Assembly: GCA_028293325.1 (NCBI GenBank)
Contig: JAQGPA010000160.1
Span: 1-42,029 of the forward strand
DNA length: 42,029 bases
Direction of reading: 5' to 3'
DNA from: Pedosphaera sp.
GTDB taxonomy: Bacteria > Verrucomicrobiota > Verrucomicrobiia > Limisphaerales > Pedosphaeraceae
Below, one piece after another: positions 23,886 to 32,792 of this stretch. The notes beneath the pieces are model-generated. The model was not told the origin of the DNA. It saw only the letters and a program-made list of their open reading frames with translations, and did not search any database. Positions within the stretch are counted from its first letter, which is position 1; the number at the start of each line of letters is the position of its first letter. The position numbers and the translations under genes are program-made.

Positions 23886-25340
23886 ATGAAAACCCTATTC
23901 CTTAGTCCTCCGTCGTTTGACGGATTTGATGGCGGCGCTGGTGCTCGTTACCAGGCTAAACGTGAAATTCGTTCGTTCTGGTATCCGACGTGGCTGGCGC
24001 AACCCGCCGCGCTGGTGCCCGACAGCAAGTTGATGGATTGCCCGCCGCATGACATCGATGTCAAAACGTGCCTCGCGGAGGCGAAGAATTACGATCACGT
24101 CATCATCCACACCTCCACGCCGTCGTTGCGAAATGATGCCAAGGTGGCGGAAGCGATCAAGACGCAGAAGCCGGGCACGACGATTGGGTTTGTCGGCGCG
24201 CATGCCGCGGTGTTGCCAACGGAGACGTTGAAGGCATCGCCGTCGATTGACTGGGTGGGGCGCAAGGAATTTGATTTTACCTGCAAGGAAGTGGCGGAAG
24301 GCCGGCCGCTGGGCGAAGTGAACGGTTTGACTTATCGCAAGGATGGCAAGGTGGTCCATAATCCCGAGCGCGAATTGATTCATGACATGGATTCGCTGCC
24401 GTGGGTGACGGATGTTTACAAGCGGGATTTGACGATTGAGAAGTATTCCATCGGCTATTTGAAGGACCCGTATGTTTCGCTGTACACCGGACGCGGTTGC
24501 CCGGCGCAATGCACGTTCTGTCTCTGGCCGCAGACGATTGGCGGTCACAAGTATCGCGTCCGCTCGGCGGACAACGTGGCGGCGGAAATGGCGCATGCCA
24601 AGAAGCTGTTCCCACAGGTGCAGGAATTTTTCTTTGATGACGACACGTTCACGGCGAATTTGCCGCGCGCGCGGGAGATTGCGCAAAAGCTGAAGCCGCT
24701 GGGGTTGACGTGGTCCTGCAACAGCCGCGCAAACGTGAATTACGATACGATCAAGCAGATGAAGGATTGCGGGTTGCGGCTGTTCCTGGTGGGTTATGAA
24801 TCCGGGAACCAGCAGATCCTCGACCGCATCAAGAAGGGGATCAACCTCGAAGAGGCCAAGCAATTTACGAAGGCCTGCAAGGAACTGGGCGTGATTATTC
24901 ACGGGACGTTCATTCTCGGCCTGCCGGTGGAGACGAAGGAAACCATCGAGCAGACCATTCGTTACGCGATGGAGTTGGATGTGTTCAGCATCCAGGTTTC
25001 GCTCGCGGCGCCGTATCCCGGCACGGAACTTTACGAGATGGCGCGGCAGAACGGGTGGTTCGCCAAGAAGGACAAGACCGACCTGGTGGAAGGGGACGGC
25101 TTGCAGCAATCCACGCTGGAATATCCCGGGCTGAGCAAGGAAGAGATTTTTGAATCGGTGGAAAAGTTTTATCGCCGCTATTATCTGCGGCCGAAGCCGA
25201 TTGTGCGGATCATCAAGACGATGCTGGAGGACAAGGATGTCTGCGTGCGCCGTTTGCGCGAAGGCTACGAGTTTTTCAGCACGATGGCCCAGCGCCGCAC
25301 CGATCTGGCTGCGTCCAAAGCCACCACGACGGCGACTTAA
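23886..25340 (+). CDS. hpnJ: Hopanoid radical-SAM protein HpnJ (cyclitol ether formation)
   Basis: HpnJ belongs to the B12-binding-domain radical-SAM enzymes needed for the cyclitol head group of bacteriohopanetetrol cyclitol ether. The 484-residue protein begins MKTLFLSPPSFDGFDGGAGA and continues with REIRSFWYPTWLAQPAALVP, both highly characteristic. A B12-binding-like fold covers about 1-150. Cys205, Cys209 and Cys212 (GCPAQCTFC) form the cluster site. FFFDDDTF, YESGNQQILDRIKKGI and GLPVET follow as in the family. It is 90 bases downstream of hpnH and is followed by a terminator, so the unit ends here. Confidence 0.93.
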   Translation: MKTLFLSPPSFDGFDGGAGARYQAKREIRSFWYPTWLAQPAALVPDSKLMDCPPHDIDVKTCLAEAKNYDHVIIHTSTPSLRNDAKVAEAIKTQKPGTTIGFVGAHAAVLPTETLKASPSIDWVGRKEFDFTCKEVAEGRPLGEVNGLTYRKDGKVVHNPERELIHDMDSLPWVTDVYKRDLTIEKYSIGYLKDPYVSLYTGRGCPAQCTFCLWPQTIGGHKYRVRSADNVAAEMAHAKKLFPQVQEFFFDDDTFTANLPRAREIAQKLKPLGLTWSCNSRANVNYDTIKQMKDCGLRLFLVGYESGNQQILDRIKKGINLEEAKQFTKACKELGVIIHGTFILGLPVETKETIEQTIRYAMELDVFSIQVSLAAPYPGTELYEMARQNGWFAKKDKTDLVEGDGLQQSTLEYPGLSKEEIFESVEKFYRRYYLRPKPIVRIIKTMLEDKDVCVRRLREGYEFFSTMAQRRTDLAASKATTTAT

Positions 25341-25364
25341 GCCAGCCTGATAGAGCATGCATTT

Positions 25365-25397
25365 GCCCCGTCCCGATTTATCGGGGTGGGGCTTTTT
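25365..25397 (+). terminator. Intrinsic terminator after hpnJ
   Basis: A 12-base stem (25365-25376 with 25381-25392, including two G/U pairs) closes a four-base TTTA loop and is followed by TTTTT. It sits 24 bases after the hpnJ stop and ends the hopanoid unit. Confidence 0.85.
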
Positions 25398-25596
25398 GCT
25401 TTAAATGAGTCAACCCTGGAGCGGCGGAAAAAAAGGGGCTGCGGGGTCATGCGCGAGAGTCTCATCCTTGGGCAGTGGCGTTTAACAAAGAGGCAATGGG
25501 CGGGCGCAAAAGGCCTTCCAGCACATGATTTTGGGCCAAAAGGCACTTGGCACGATTTAAGGTAAGAGAAAGGTACGATTGGTCCAATGAAGTACT

Positions 25597-26187
25597 ATGC
25601 AAAGTGTTCTTATCATCGATGACGCCGAAGATGTGCGCAGCGTAATAGCCAAAACGCTGGAGTACTACGGCTTTTACACGCGGCAGGCCAAGGATGGCAT
25701 GACGGGGATTCAGGTGGCGCTGGATTGGCAGCCGGATTTGATTATTTGCGATGTGCGGATGCCGGGCATGGATGGCTACCGGACTTTGGAGGCAATTCGC
25801 GAACTACCGCTGATTGCCACAATTCCCTTTATTTTTCTGAGCGCCGCCGTCGATAAGATCGACATGCGCCGCGGCATGGTGTCGGGGGCGGATGATTACC
25901 TGACCAAGCCGTTCGCCCCCGAGGAACTGCTCGAAGCCGTGACGGCGCGTTTGTCCAAACAGGCGGAGCTCAAGTGCGAGATTTATAAGAAGGCGGAAAA
26001 GCTGCGGGAGGATATCGTGCACTTATTTTCCCAGGAATTTACCGGTCCGCTGGATGGCATTTTGGGAGTGACTTCAAACATGATGAAGGATTATGCGGCG
26101 TTGCCACCGGAACGGGTTTTTGTGAACGCGCGGCAGATCAATGAATCGGTGGTGCGGCTGAATCGGCTGGCCCGGAGCCTGAAATAA
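25597..26187 (+). CDS. Receiver protein with a degenerate histidine-kinase dimerisation segment
   Basis: The 196-residue protein has an intact receiver domain (residues 1-120): Asp8-Asp9, phosphoacceptor Asp52 (LIICDVRMP), Ser82 and Lys104 (LTKPF). A coiled linker and a helical segment follow (about 124-196). Residues 144-157 (FSQEFTGPLDGILG) align with the H-box of histidine kinases (SHELRTPLNGILG), but the phosphorylatable His is Gln146. No ATPase domain follows. It is therefore probably not a kinase; it could dimerise through the DHp-like bundle or dock on a partner kinase. It converges on the WecG-like gene with one base between stops. Confidence 0.88.
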   Translation: MQSVLIIDDAEDVRSVIAKTLEYYGFYTRQAKDGMTGIQVALDWQPDLIICDVRMPGMDGYRTLEAIRELPLIATIPFIFLSAAVDKIDMRRGMVSGADDYLTKPFAPEELLEAVTARLSKQAELKCEIYKKAEKLREDIVHLFSQEFTGPLDGILGVTSNMMKDYAALPPERVFVNARQINESVVRLNRLARSLK

Positions 26188-26188
26188 A

Positions 26189-26974
26189 TCAGTCCACGGC
26201 GTATTTTTTGAGGCCGAGGAACTGGCAGACAATTTTAAAAACGAATAGAGGATTGTTGCGGAAGTAACGCCGCCAAAGCCGGCGGGGTTCACAACAGAGG
26301 CGGAAGAACCATTCCAAGCCGCTACGCTGCATCCAGCGGGGCGCCTGGCGGACCTTGCCAGCGTGGAAATCAAAGGCAGCACCCACACCGAACATGAGTG
26401 TGGCATCCAATTTATCCCGGTATTGGGCCATGAATTTTTCCTGCTTGGGCGTGCTCAAGCCGACCCAGATGATGTCGGGCTTCTTTTCATTAACGATGCG
26501 AACCAACTCGGCTTCCTCGAGCGTGTTCAACGGCCGAAAAGGGGGCGTGTAAGTGCCGACGATTTTGAGGCCGGGAAATTTCAGTTCCAGCCGGCGTTGC
26601 AATTCCTCCGCCACCCCTTTGCCGCCACCGTAAAGGAAATGAGTGTAGCCTTTTTTTTGCGTCATTTCGCAAACCAGCAGCATCAAGTCAGGACCATAGA
26701 CGCGGTCCATTTCGCGAAAACCCCTGAGTTTGCCGACCCAGACCATCGGCATGCCGTCCGGTGTATTGAGAAAAGAGCGGTTCAGAATGGAGCGCAGCGG
26801 TTGGTCCGTTTGCGCCTCCATGACGCCATGGACGCCGGTCACGCAAACGTAACCTTTGGACTTTTGCGCGAGAGAGTTGGTCACGGCGGCGAGCGCGGAA
26901 TCCAGGTTAATGGCGCTCAGACCGACACCCAAGACATTGACTCGTTTAAGTTGGGCTGCTTCCAGCATATTCAT
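26189..26974 (-). CDS. WecG/TagA/CpsF-family glycosyltransferase (GT26)
   Basis: These enzymes add the second sugar (for example N-acetylmannosamine-type residues) to a lipid-linked intermediate on the cytoplasmic face. The 261-residue protein has the family's VNVLGVGLSAINLDSAL start, the NTPDGMPMVWVGKL motif carrying the catalytic Asp, the FLYGGGKGVAEELQRRL segment and the late VGLSTPKQEKF. The C-terminal basic, amphipathic region (RRLWRRYFRNNP) is usual for membrane association. It marks the left edge of the surface-polysaccharide island and diverges from the GT4 gene across 240 bases. Confidence 0.92.
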   Translation of the reverse strand: MNMLEAAQLKRVNVLGVGLSAINLDSALAAVTNSLAQKSKGYVCVTGVHGVMEAQTDQPLRSILNRSFLNTPDGMPMVWVGKLRGFREMDRVYGPDLMLLVCEMTQKKGYTHFLYGGGKGVAEELQRRLELKFPGLKIVGTYTPPFRPLNTLEEAELVRIVNEKKPDIIWVGLSTPKQEKFMAQYRDKLDATLMFGVGAAFDFHAGKVRQAPRWMQRSGLEWFFRLCCEPRRLWRRYFRNNPLFVFKIVCQFLGLKKYAVD

Positions 26975-27214
26975 TTTTCAGCCGGATAAAAGCGACGGCT
27001 GTGACAACGAATGAGGATAATAATAGTGAAACGGTCCGCGTTTCAAGGCGCAAAGCCCGGCTCGGGGATTAGTACGTAGCGTGAGTCAGTACAATTACGA
27101 CCGCCCAATGTAACAAAACTTCTTTTCAGCCGAGCCGGCAGCGCTTAGGGTATCGGTGCTAAATGCTTATTTCTTGATTCCGCCGAAATCGCAAGCCAGT
27201 TCCGAGCATATTTC

Positions 27215-28456
27215 ATGAAGCTGCTTGTTTTTGCCCATACGCCTCCGCCGCATCATGGCCAAAGTTACATGGTTTACCTGATGCTGAACGGTTTTGGAGG
27301 TGACCGCCGTAAATCCGCCGACCCTTCCGCCGCGGAAGCGGACCGGCATGGTATAACCTGCTATCACGTCAACGCGCAGATATCCTCGGACCTGGCGGAC
27401 ATTGGCGACTTCCGGTTTGGAAAACTGTTTCTGTTGCTGGGCTATTGCCTGCAAGCCATCTGGTGCCGTTTTCGTTACGGAGTCACCACCCTGTATTATG
27501 TGCCGGCGCCGGGCAAGCGTTCGGCGCTCTATCGTGATTGGCTGGTGATGATGATCTGCCGTCCGTTTTATCCGAAAATCATCCTGCACTGGCATGCGGC
27601 GGGTCTGGCCAACTGGCTGGAAACGGTGGCGCGAATCCAGACGCGGTCGCTGACGTATCGATTTTTGAAAAAGGTCGATTTAAGCATCGTGCTGTCGAAT
27701 TTCAACAAGGTGGATGCGGACAAGTTGTTGCCGAAAGATGTGGCCGTGGTGGCGATTGGCATTCCCGATCCGTGCCAGAACTTTAATACGGAGATTTTGC
27801 CCCGACGCACGGGACGCATTGCGGCGCGGATTAAACTTCAGGCCGGCGAGCCGCTGAATGAGGCGGAGCTGCAATATTCAGAGGGACATCCGGAAATTGT
27901 CCGGGTTTTATATCTGGCGCATTGCATGCGGGACAAGGGGTTGTTCGATACGCTGGAGGGAGTGGTGTTGGCGAACAAACAATTGTCAGGCACAAAATCG
28001 CCCTTGCGGCTGCAGTTGACCATCATTGGGGCGTTTGTTTCCAAAGCGGAAGAGGCGGAATTCCAGAATCGCGTGGAGGAGTTGGGGGCGAAGGAAATTG
28101 TGCGCTGCCTTGGGTTTGTTACCACTGAAGAAAAAAATAAAAACCTGGCGGAAGCGGATCTGTTTTGCTTTCCGACTTACTACAGCGCGGAGAACCAACC
28201 GGGAAATTTGATTGAATCGATGGCGTTTGGCTTGCCGTCGATCACGACCCGGTGGCGGTCGATTCCCGAGATGTTGCCGGACGGTTATACCGCGCTGGTG
28301 GCGCCCAAGTCGCCGCGCGAAGTGGCGCAGACGCTGTGCGGCGTGTTGCTGGAGAATCCGTGCCAGGCGTTGCGGGAGCATTTTCTGCGGAATTTCACCT
28401 TGGAACAACATATTAAGGGAATGGCCGAGGCCATCCACCGGTTGGAGAAGGCTTAG
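27215..28456 (+). CDS. GT4-family glycosyltransferase (GT-B fold)
   Basis: The 413-residue protein starts with MKLLVFAHTPPPHHGQS, the N-terminal strand of GT-B glycosyltransferases, and has the donor-binding C-domain with FCFPTYYSAENQPGNLIESMAFGLPSI, the ExFGxxxxEAMA-like GT4 motif in a modified form. A cytoplasmic or membrane-peripheral enzyme that builds a surface glycan is likely; donor and acceptor are unknown. It opens the plus-strand polysaccharide run and is followed by a 33-base GAN-repeat tract. Confidence 0.88.
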   Translation: MKLLVFAHTPPPHHGQSYMVYLMLNGFGGDRRKSADPSAAEADRHGITCYHVNAQISSDLADIGDFRFGKLFLLLGYCLQAIWCRFRYGVTTLYYVPAPGKRSALYRDWLVMMICRPFYPKIILHWHAAGLANWLETVARIQTRSLTYRFLKKVDLSIVLSNFNKVDADKLLPKDVAVVAIGIPDPCQNFNTEILPRRTGRIAARIKLQAGEPLNEAELQYSEGHPEIVRVLYLAHCMRDKGLFDTLEGVVLANKQLSGTKSPLRLQLTIIGAFVSKAEEAEFQNRVEELGAKEIVRCLGFVTTEEKNKNLAEADLFCFPTYYSAENQPGNLIESMAFGLPSITTRWRSIPEMLPDGYTALVAPKSPREVAQTLCGVLLENPCQALREHFLRNFTLEQHIKGMAEAIHRLEKA

Positions 28457-28504
28457 AAGCAAACCGGCTAACCGCGGAGCGGGACCGGGAGGAATGGGGG
28501 GATC

Positions 28505-28537
28505 GAGGACGACGACGAGGACGAGGACGAGGACGAG
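28505..28537 (+). repeat. GAN trinucleotide tract (11 units) in the glycan island
   Basis: Eleven consecutive GAC or GAG triplets fill the 33 bases of an otherwise short intergenic gap between the GT4 and epimerase genes. A second tract of exactly 11 such units is at 41119-41151. The tract is not inside a plausible gene; it lies 75 bases before the epimerase ATG. Confidence 0.85.
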
Positions 28538-28612
28538 GGGAAGGGGACAAAGGCAGATTGACAAATGGGAGCGGGTGGGTTTGTGTTCGTGCCGGAATTG
28601 TCAGGCAAAAGC

Positions 28613-29563
28613 ATGAATGGAACTTGTTTGGTGACCGGCGCGGCCGGTTTTATTGGCAGTCATCTGGTGGACCGGCTCCTGGGGCTGGGGCATCAGGTGA
28701 TTGGCGTCGATAACATGGTGCTGGGTCGGCGGGAGAATCTCGCGCAGGCGCTGCCAAACAAGCAGTTCAGCTTTCGCGAGCTGGATGTGAATGAGGCGGC
28801 GGCGGGCATTGCCTTTTTGCGCGAAGAGACCGCGCGGGGCCCGATCGAAACAGTTTGGCACATGGCGGCCAATTCCGACATCCAGGCCGGCGGACGCGAC
28901 CCCGATGTGGACTTGCGACTGACTTTCCTGACGACGTATCACACGCTGCAAATGATGCAAGCGCTGAACATCCCCCAGCTCGTGTTTGCCTCGAGTTCCG
29001 CCATTTACGGGGAACATGACGGCGAGTTGAAGGAAGAGACCGGCCCGCTATTCCCGGTTTCCAATTACGGGGCGATGAAACTGGCTTCCGAGGGAATCAT
29101 CACGGCGGCGCTGGAGCGATTTTTAAAGCGGGCCTGGATTTGCCGGTTTCCGAATGTGATTGGCAGCCGGGCGACGCACGGGGTGATTTTTGATTTTCTG
29201 AAAAAGCTGCGCGCGAACCCGGCCGAGCTGGAAGTGCTGGGGGATGGCACGCAGGAGAAGCCGTATTTGCATGTGAGTGAATTGATTGACGCGATGATTT
29301 TTCTTTGGCAGCGGGGCCAGGGAAAACCCAGTTGCTATAATATTGCGCCGGAGACCGGGGCGACGACGGTGCGTTACATTGCAGAAGCGGTGGTGCAAGC
29401 GGCGGCACCGCGGGCGAACATTCGTTACACCGGCGGTTCGCGCGGCTGGGTGGGCGACGTGGCGAAGTTCCGGTATTCGACCACGAAACTGAAGTCGCTG
29501 GGCTGGTCGCCAAAAATGACTTCGAATGAAGCGGTCGAACTTGCCATTAGTGAGAACCTGTAA
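28613..29563 (+). CDS. NAD-dependent sugar epimerase/dehydratase (extended SDR)
   Basis: The 316-residue protein has the Rossmann motif GAAGFIG (9-15), the FASSSAIYG segment with the catalytic Ser near 125, and Tyr152/Lys156 (YGAMK). This arrangement matches GalE/RmlB-like nucleotide-sugar enzymes. The ATG at 28613 is chosen because the NAD-binding strand starts there (MNGTCLVTG); a frame opening at 28565 adds 16 residues that do not fit. It is the second gene of the run and precedes heptose-activation genes, so a heptose-derived nucleotide sugar is a possible substrate, by inference. Confidence 0.9.
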   Translation: MNGTCLVTGAAGFIGSHLVDRLLGLGHQVIGVDNMVLGRRENLAQALPNKQFSFRELDVNEAAAGIAFLREETARGPIETVWHMAANSDIQAGGRDPDVDLRLTFLTTYHTLQMMQALNIPQLVFASSSAIYGEHDGELKEETGPLFPVSNYGAMKLASEGIITAALERFLKRAWICRFPNVIGSRATHGVIFDFLKKLRANPAELEVLGDGTQEKPYLHVSELIDAMIFLWQRGQGKPSCYNIAPETGATTVRYIAEAVVQAAAPRANIRYTGGSRGWVGDVAKFRYSTTKLKSLGWSPKMTSNEAVELAISENL

Positions 29564-29599
29564 GCCGGACAGCGAACTTTCCAGCAGCGTGCCAAATTG

Positions 29600-30910
29600 A
29601 TGAAGCAACTCATAATCCTTGCGGGCGGCATGGGCACACGATTGCGGGCGCGGTTGGGCGATTTGCCCAAGCCGATGATTCCGATTGGCGGCAAACCGCT
29701 GCTGGAACATCAGATTGAAATGGCCCAACGGCATGGTTTTACCGACATCCTTATTTTCGCGTGTTACCGGGCCGATTTAATCGAGCAACATTTTGGCGAT
29801 GGGAGCCGGTGGGGGGTGAAGATTCGCATGGTGGTGGAGCGCGAACCATTGGGCACGGCGGGGGCGGTGCTGGCGGGTTATGATTTGCTGGCGGATGATT
29901 TCGTGGTGATGTACGGCGACACGATGGTGAACGTGGATTTGGAGCGGATTTGGCAGACGCATTTGCAAAGCAAGGCCGACGCCACTTTGTTGCTGCATCC
30001 CAATGACCATCCGCTGGACTCGGATTTGGTGGAAGCGGACGCAGAGGGTTGGATCACCGCGTTCCACAATCGTCCGCACCCGGCCGATAAATGGTTTCAA
30101 AATCTCGTCAATGCCGGGCTGTATGTGGTGCGCAAGCCGGCGCTCCAGCCCTGGACCGGTTCGCAGAAGCCGATGGATTTTGGCAAGGACCTGTTTCCGG
30201 CGATGTTGCGGCAAGGGGCAAAAATGCTTGCGTATAACAGCCCGGAATTTATCAAGGACATCGGCACACCGGAGCGTTATGACAAAATCAACGCCGAATA
30301 CGCGGCGGGAGTGGTGCAGCGCAGTTCGCTGGGCACGGCGCAACGGGCGGTGTTTTTGGACCGGGACGGCACGCTGATTAAAGAAGTTGATGGGCTGACG
30401 TCGGCAGCGCAATTGGAATTATTGCCGGGTGTGGCGGCGGCGATCCGTGAATTAAACCATCACGGTTGGCGGGCGATACTGGTGACCAACCAACCGGTCG
30501 TGGCGAAGGGTTTTTGCACGGAGGCCGATGTGGTGGAGACCCACAACAAGCTGGAAACATTGCTGGGGCGGGAGCACGCATTTTTAGACCGGATTTATTG
30601 GTGTCCGCATCACCCGGAAAAAGGGTTTGCGGGCGAGCGGTTGGAGTTGAAGATTGATTGCGATTGCCGCAAGCCCAAGCCGGGCATGGTGCTGCAAGCG
30701 GCCAAAGAGCTGAACCTGGATTTAAATGCCTGCTGGCTGATTGGCGATACAACGACCGACCTGGAAACGGCACAAAACGCGGGTGTTAGGTCCGTGCTGG
30801 TGCGCACCGGGCACGGCGGGCGGGATGGCAAGTCCAAAGCCGCAGCCGGAGTGGTGGCGGACAACTTGCTCGACGCGGTGCATCTGATTATGGCAAGAAC
30901 AAGCCTGTGA
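29600..30910 (+). CDS. hddC/gmhB: Fused heptose-1-phosphate nucleotidyltransferase and heptose bisphosphate phosphatase (HddC-GmhB type)
   Basis: The N-terminal part (about 1-240) is a nucleotidyltransferase: LAGGMGTRL, LPKPMIPIGGKPLLEHQ, then GTAGAVLAGY and VMYGDTMVN. This matches HddC/WcbM-like enzymes that make GDP-D-glycero-D-manno-heptose. The C-terminal part (about 248-436) is a HAD phosphatase of the GmhB type: FLDRDGTL, VTNQPVVAKG, a zinc site around 334-355 (CPHH and CDCRKPKPG) and IGDTTTDLE. Together they remove the C7 phosphate and activate the C1 phosphate. It ends overlapping hddA by four bases (GTGA). A TTG at 29597 is an unlikely alternative start. Confidence 0.88.
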   Translation: MKQLIILAGGMGTRLRARLGDLPKPMIPIGGKPLLEHQIEMAQRHGFTDILIFACYRADLIEQHFGDGSRWGVKIRMVVEREPLGTAGAVLAGYDLLADDFVVMYGDTMVNVDLERIWQTHLQSKADATLLLHPNDHPLDSDLVEADAEGWITAFHNRPHPADKWFQNLVNAGLYVVRKPALQPWTGSQKPMDFGKDLFPAMLRQGAKMLAYNSPEFIKDIGTPERYDKINAEYAAGVVQRSSLGTAQRAVFLDRDGTLIKEVDGLTSAAQLELLPGVAAAIRELNHHGWRAILVTNQPVVAKGFCTEADVVETHNKLETLLGREHAFLDRIYWCPHHPEKGFAGERLELKIDCDCRKPKPGMVLQAAKELNLDLNACWLIGDTTTDLETAQNAGVRSVLVRTGHGGRDGKSKAAAGVVADNLLDAVHLIMARTSL

Positions 30911-31890
30911 TTATCAGCCGAACACCTTTACGGATGAGTTTTGTCGGCGGCGGGAGCGATCTGCCGGTTTTTTACCGTCGATTTGGCGGAGCGGTCGTGT
31001 CCACGGCAATCAACCAGTATGTCTATGTGACGGTCAATAAGAAGTTCGACCAGAACATCCGGGTGAGCTATTCGCGGACGGAGGAGGCGCGCTCGACGGA
31101 CCGGATCAAGCATCCGTTGGTGCGTGAGGGAATGAAGATGCTGGGGATTGCCGGGGGGATTGAGATTACGTCCATCGCGGACATCCCGGCGAAGGGTACG
31201 GGGTTGGGCAGTTCGAGTTCTTTTACCGTTGGGTTGCTGCATACGCTGCATGCGTACGGGGAGCGTTATGCGAGCGCGGAGCAGTTGGCGCGGGAGGCGT
31301 GCCAAATCGAGATTGAGCGGTGTGAAGAGCCGATCGGCAAACAGGACCAGTATGCGGCGGCGTTTGGCGGGTTGAATTTTATCCAGTTTAATGCCGATGA
31401 CTCGGTGGTGGTGGAGCCGATTATTTGCAAGCGGCAGACGATTGAGCAATTGCAGTCACATACCTTGATATTTTACACGGGCATCATGCGGAGCGCGTCC
31501 AAGATTTTGCAACATCAGCAAAACGCGATGGCGTCGGAGAAGAAGAAGCAGACCGTGATGCGGCACATGGTGGAACTGGCGCATCAATTGCGCCGCGATT
31601 TGCAACAGAACCGGGTGGAGGCGTTTGGGGAAATCATTCATGAGGGCTGGGTGTTGAAGAAGAGCCTGGCGACGGGCATCAGCACCGATATCATTGACGA
31701 GTGGTATGCCAAGGCGCGAAAGGCGGGAGCGGTGGGCGGCAAATTGCTGGGTGCGGGAGCGGGCGGTTTTCTGATGTTTTGCGCTCCGCCGGACCGGCAT
31801 GAGGCCATCGCACGGGCGTTGGGGGACCTGCGCCGGATGGATTTCCGGTTTGAACCGCAGGGGAGCAAGATTATTTTCGTGCATCAATAA
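30907..31890 (+). CDS. hddA: D-glycero-D-manno-heptose 7-phosphate kinase HddA (GHMP kinase)
   Basis: HddA phosphorylates heptose 7-phosphate at C1. The 327-residue GHMP kinase has the typical start IISRTPLRMSFVGGGSDLP, the ATP loop AKGTGLGSSSSFTVG (about 95-109), the EEPIGKQDQYAAAFGG segment and the late GGKLLGAGAGGFLMF. It starts with GTG whose last bases overlap the stop of the fused gene, a tight coupling. With the preceding fusion it gives three of the four GDP-D,D-heptose activities; the isomerase GmhA is not in the window. Confidence 0.92.
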   Translation: MIISRTPLRMSFVGGGSDLPVFYRRFGGAVVSTAINQYVYVTVNKKFDQNIRVSYSRTEEARSTDRIKHPLVREGMKMLGIAGGIEITSIADIPAKGTGLGSSSSFTVGLLHTLHAYGERYASAEQLAREACQIEIERCEEPIGKQDQYAAAFGGLNFIQFNADDSVVVEPIICKRQTIEQLQSHTLIFYTGIMRSASKILQHQQNAMASEKKKQTVMRHMVELAHQLRRDLQQNRVEAFGEIIHEGWVLKKSLATGISTDIIDEWYAKARKAGAVGGKLLGAGAGGFLMFCAPPDRHEAIARALGDLRRMDFRFEPQGSKIIFVHQ

Positions 31891-31933
31891 ATGAACACAT
31901 TTTTGAAAGCCTGACCGGCCAGAGAAGCAAACC

Positions 31934-32782
31934 ATGAGATTCAGCATCGTCACCCCGAGTTTCCGAAATTCAAAATGGCTAAAGCTTTGTGTGGCGTCGG
32001 TGGCCGACCAGGAAGGAGTGACGTTCGAGCATATCGTGCAGGATTCGTGCTCGGATGACGGGACACAGGATTGGCTGCCGCAGGATCGGCGGGTGAAGGC
32101 GTTCATCGAGAAAGACAAGGGGATGTATGACGCCATCAACCGGGGCTGGAGGAGAGCACAAGGAGACATCGTGGCGTGGTTGAATTGTGACGAGCAATTT
32201 CTGCCGGGCGCGCTCAAGGCGGTTTCCGATTATGCGGAACAGCATCCCGAAGTGGATCTGATTGTCGCCGACACGGTGGTGGTGGATCCCGAGGGAAAAT
32301 ACATTTGCTCCCGGCAATCGATGCTGCCGCAGATGCCGCATCTCTGGGTGCGCTTCAGCATATTATCGTGCGGCATTTTTCTGCGGCGCAAGGCGCTGGA
32401 AGAAAAGCAATTTTATTTCGATACGAAGTGGCGGGACGTGGGCGACCAGCATTGGATGATGGACATGGTCAGCCGCGGCGCGCGCGCGGGAGTCTTGCGC
32501 CACTGGACTTCGGTTTTCACGGAGACGGGGGACAATATGAACCTTAAACCGAACGCGATCCGCGAAAAAGAGGTTACGGTCACCATGAGGCCGGGGTATG
32601 TGCAGCGGTTCTTTCCTGCGTTTGTTTTTTACCATCGCCTGCGCTTGCTGGCGAACGGGGTGTTTTTTCAAAAGCCATTTGATTTTTCGCTTTATACCGT
32701 GAACAGCCCGGACAAACGCGTGGCGCAGCAGGTGGCGAAGCCGGGATACGTGTGGCGGGGATTGGATGGGAAACCGCGGTAA
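31934..32782 (+). CDS. GT2-family glycosyltransferase, copy A
   Basis: The 282-residue enzyme has a GT-A fold: FSIVTPSFRNSKWL, the EHIVQDSCSDDGTQDWL loop, DKGMYDAINRG, and WLNCDEQFLPG with the acidic donor-binding residue, followed by a C-terminal basic segment. Substrates are unknown. It closes the plus-strand polysaccharide run and is closely related to the 276-residue gene at 33958-34788 on the other strand, indicating a duplication. It converges on the GT9 gene with a 10-base gap. Confidence 0.9.
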   Translation: MRFSIVTPSFRNSKWLKLCVASVADQEGVTFEHIVQDSCSDDGTQDWLPQDRRVKAFIEKDKGMYDAINRGWRRAQGDIVAWLNCDEQFLPGALKAVSDYAEQHPEVDLIVADTVVVDPEGKYICSRQSMLPQMPHLWVRFSILSCGIFLRRKALEEKQFYFDTKWRDVGDQHWMMDMVSRGARAGVLRHWTSVFTETGDNMNLKPNAIREKEVTVTMRPGYVQRFFPAFVFYHRLRLLANGVFFQKPFDFSLYTVNSPDKRVAQQVAKPGYVWRGLDGKPR

Positions 32783-32792
32783 GGCGCGGTGG

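Noticed and set aside
27090-27125. Third Pho box before the GT4 gene
   Set aside because: A single ATGTAAC is present near 27108 but no partner occurs at an 11-base pitch.
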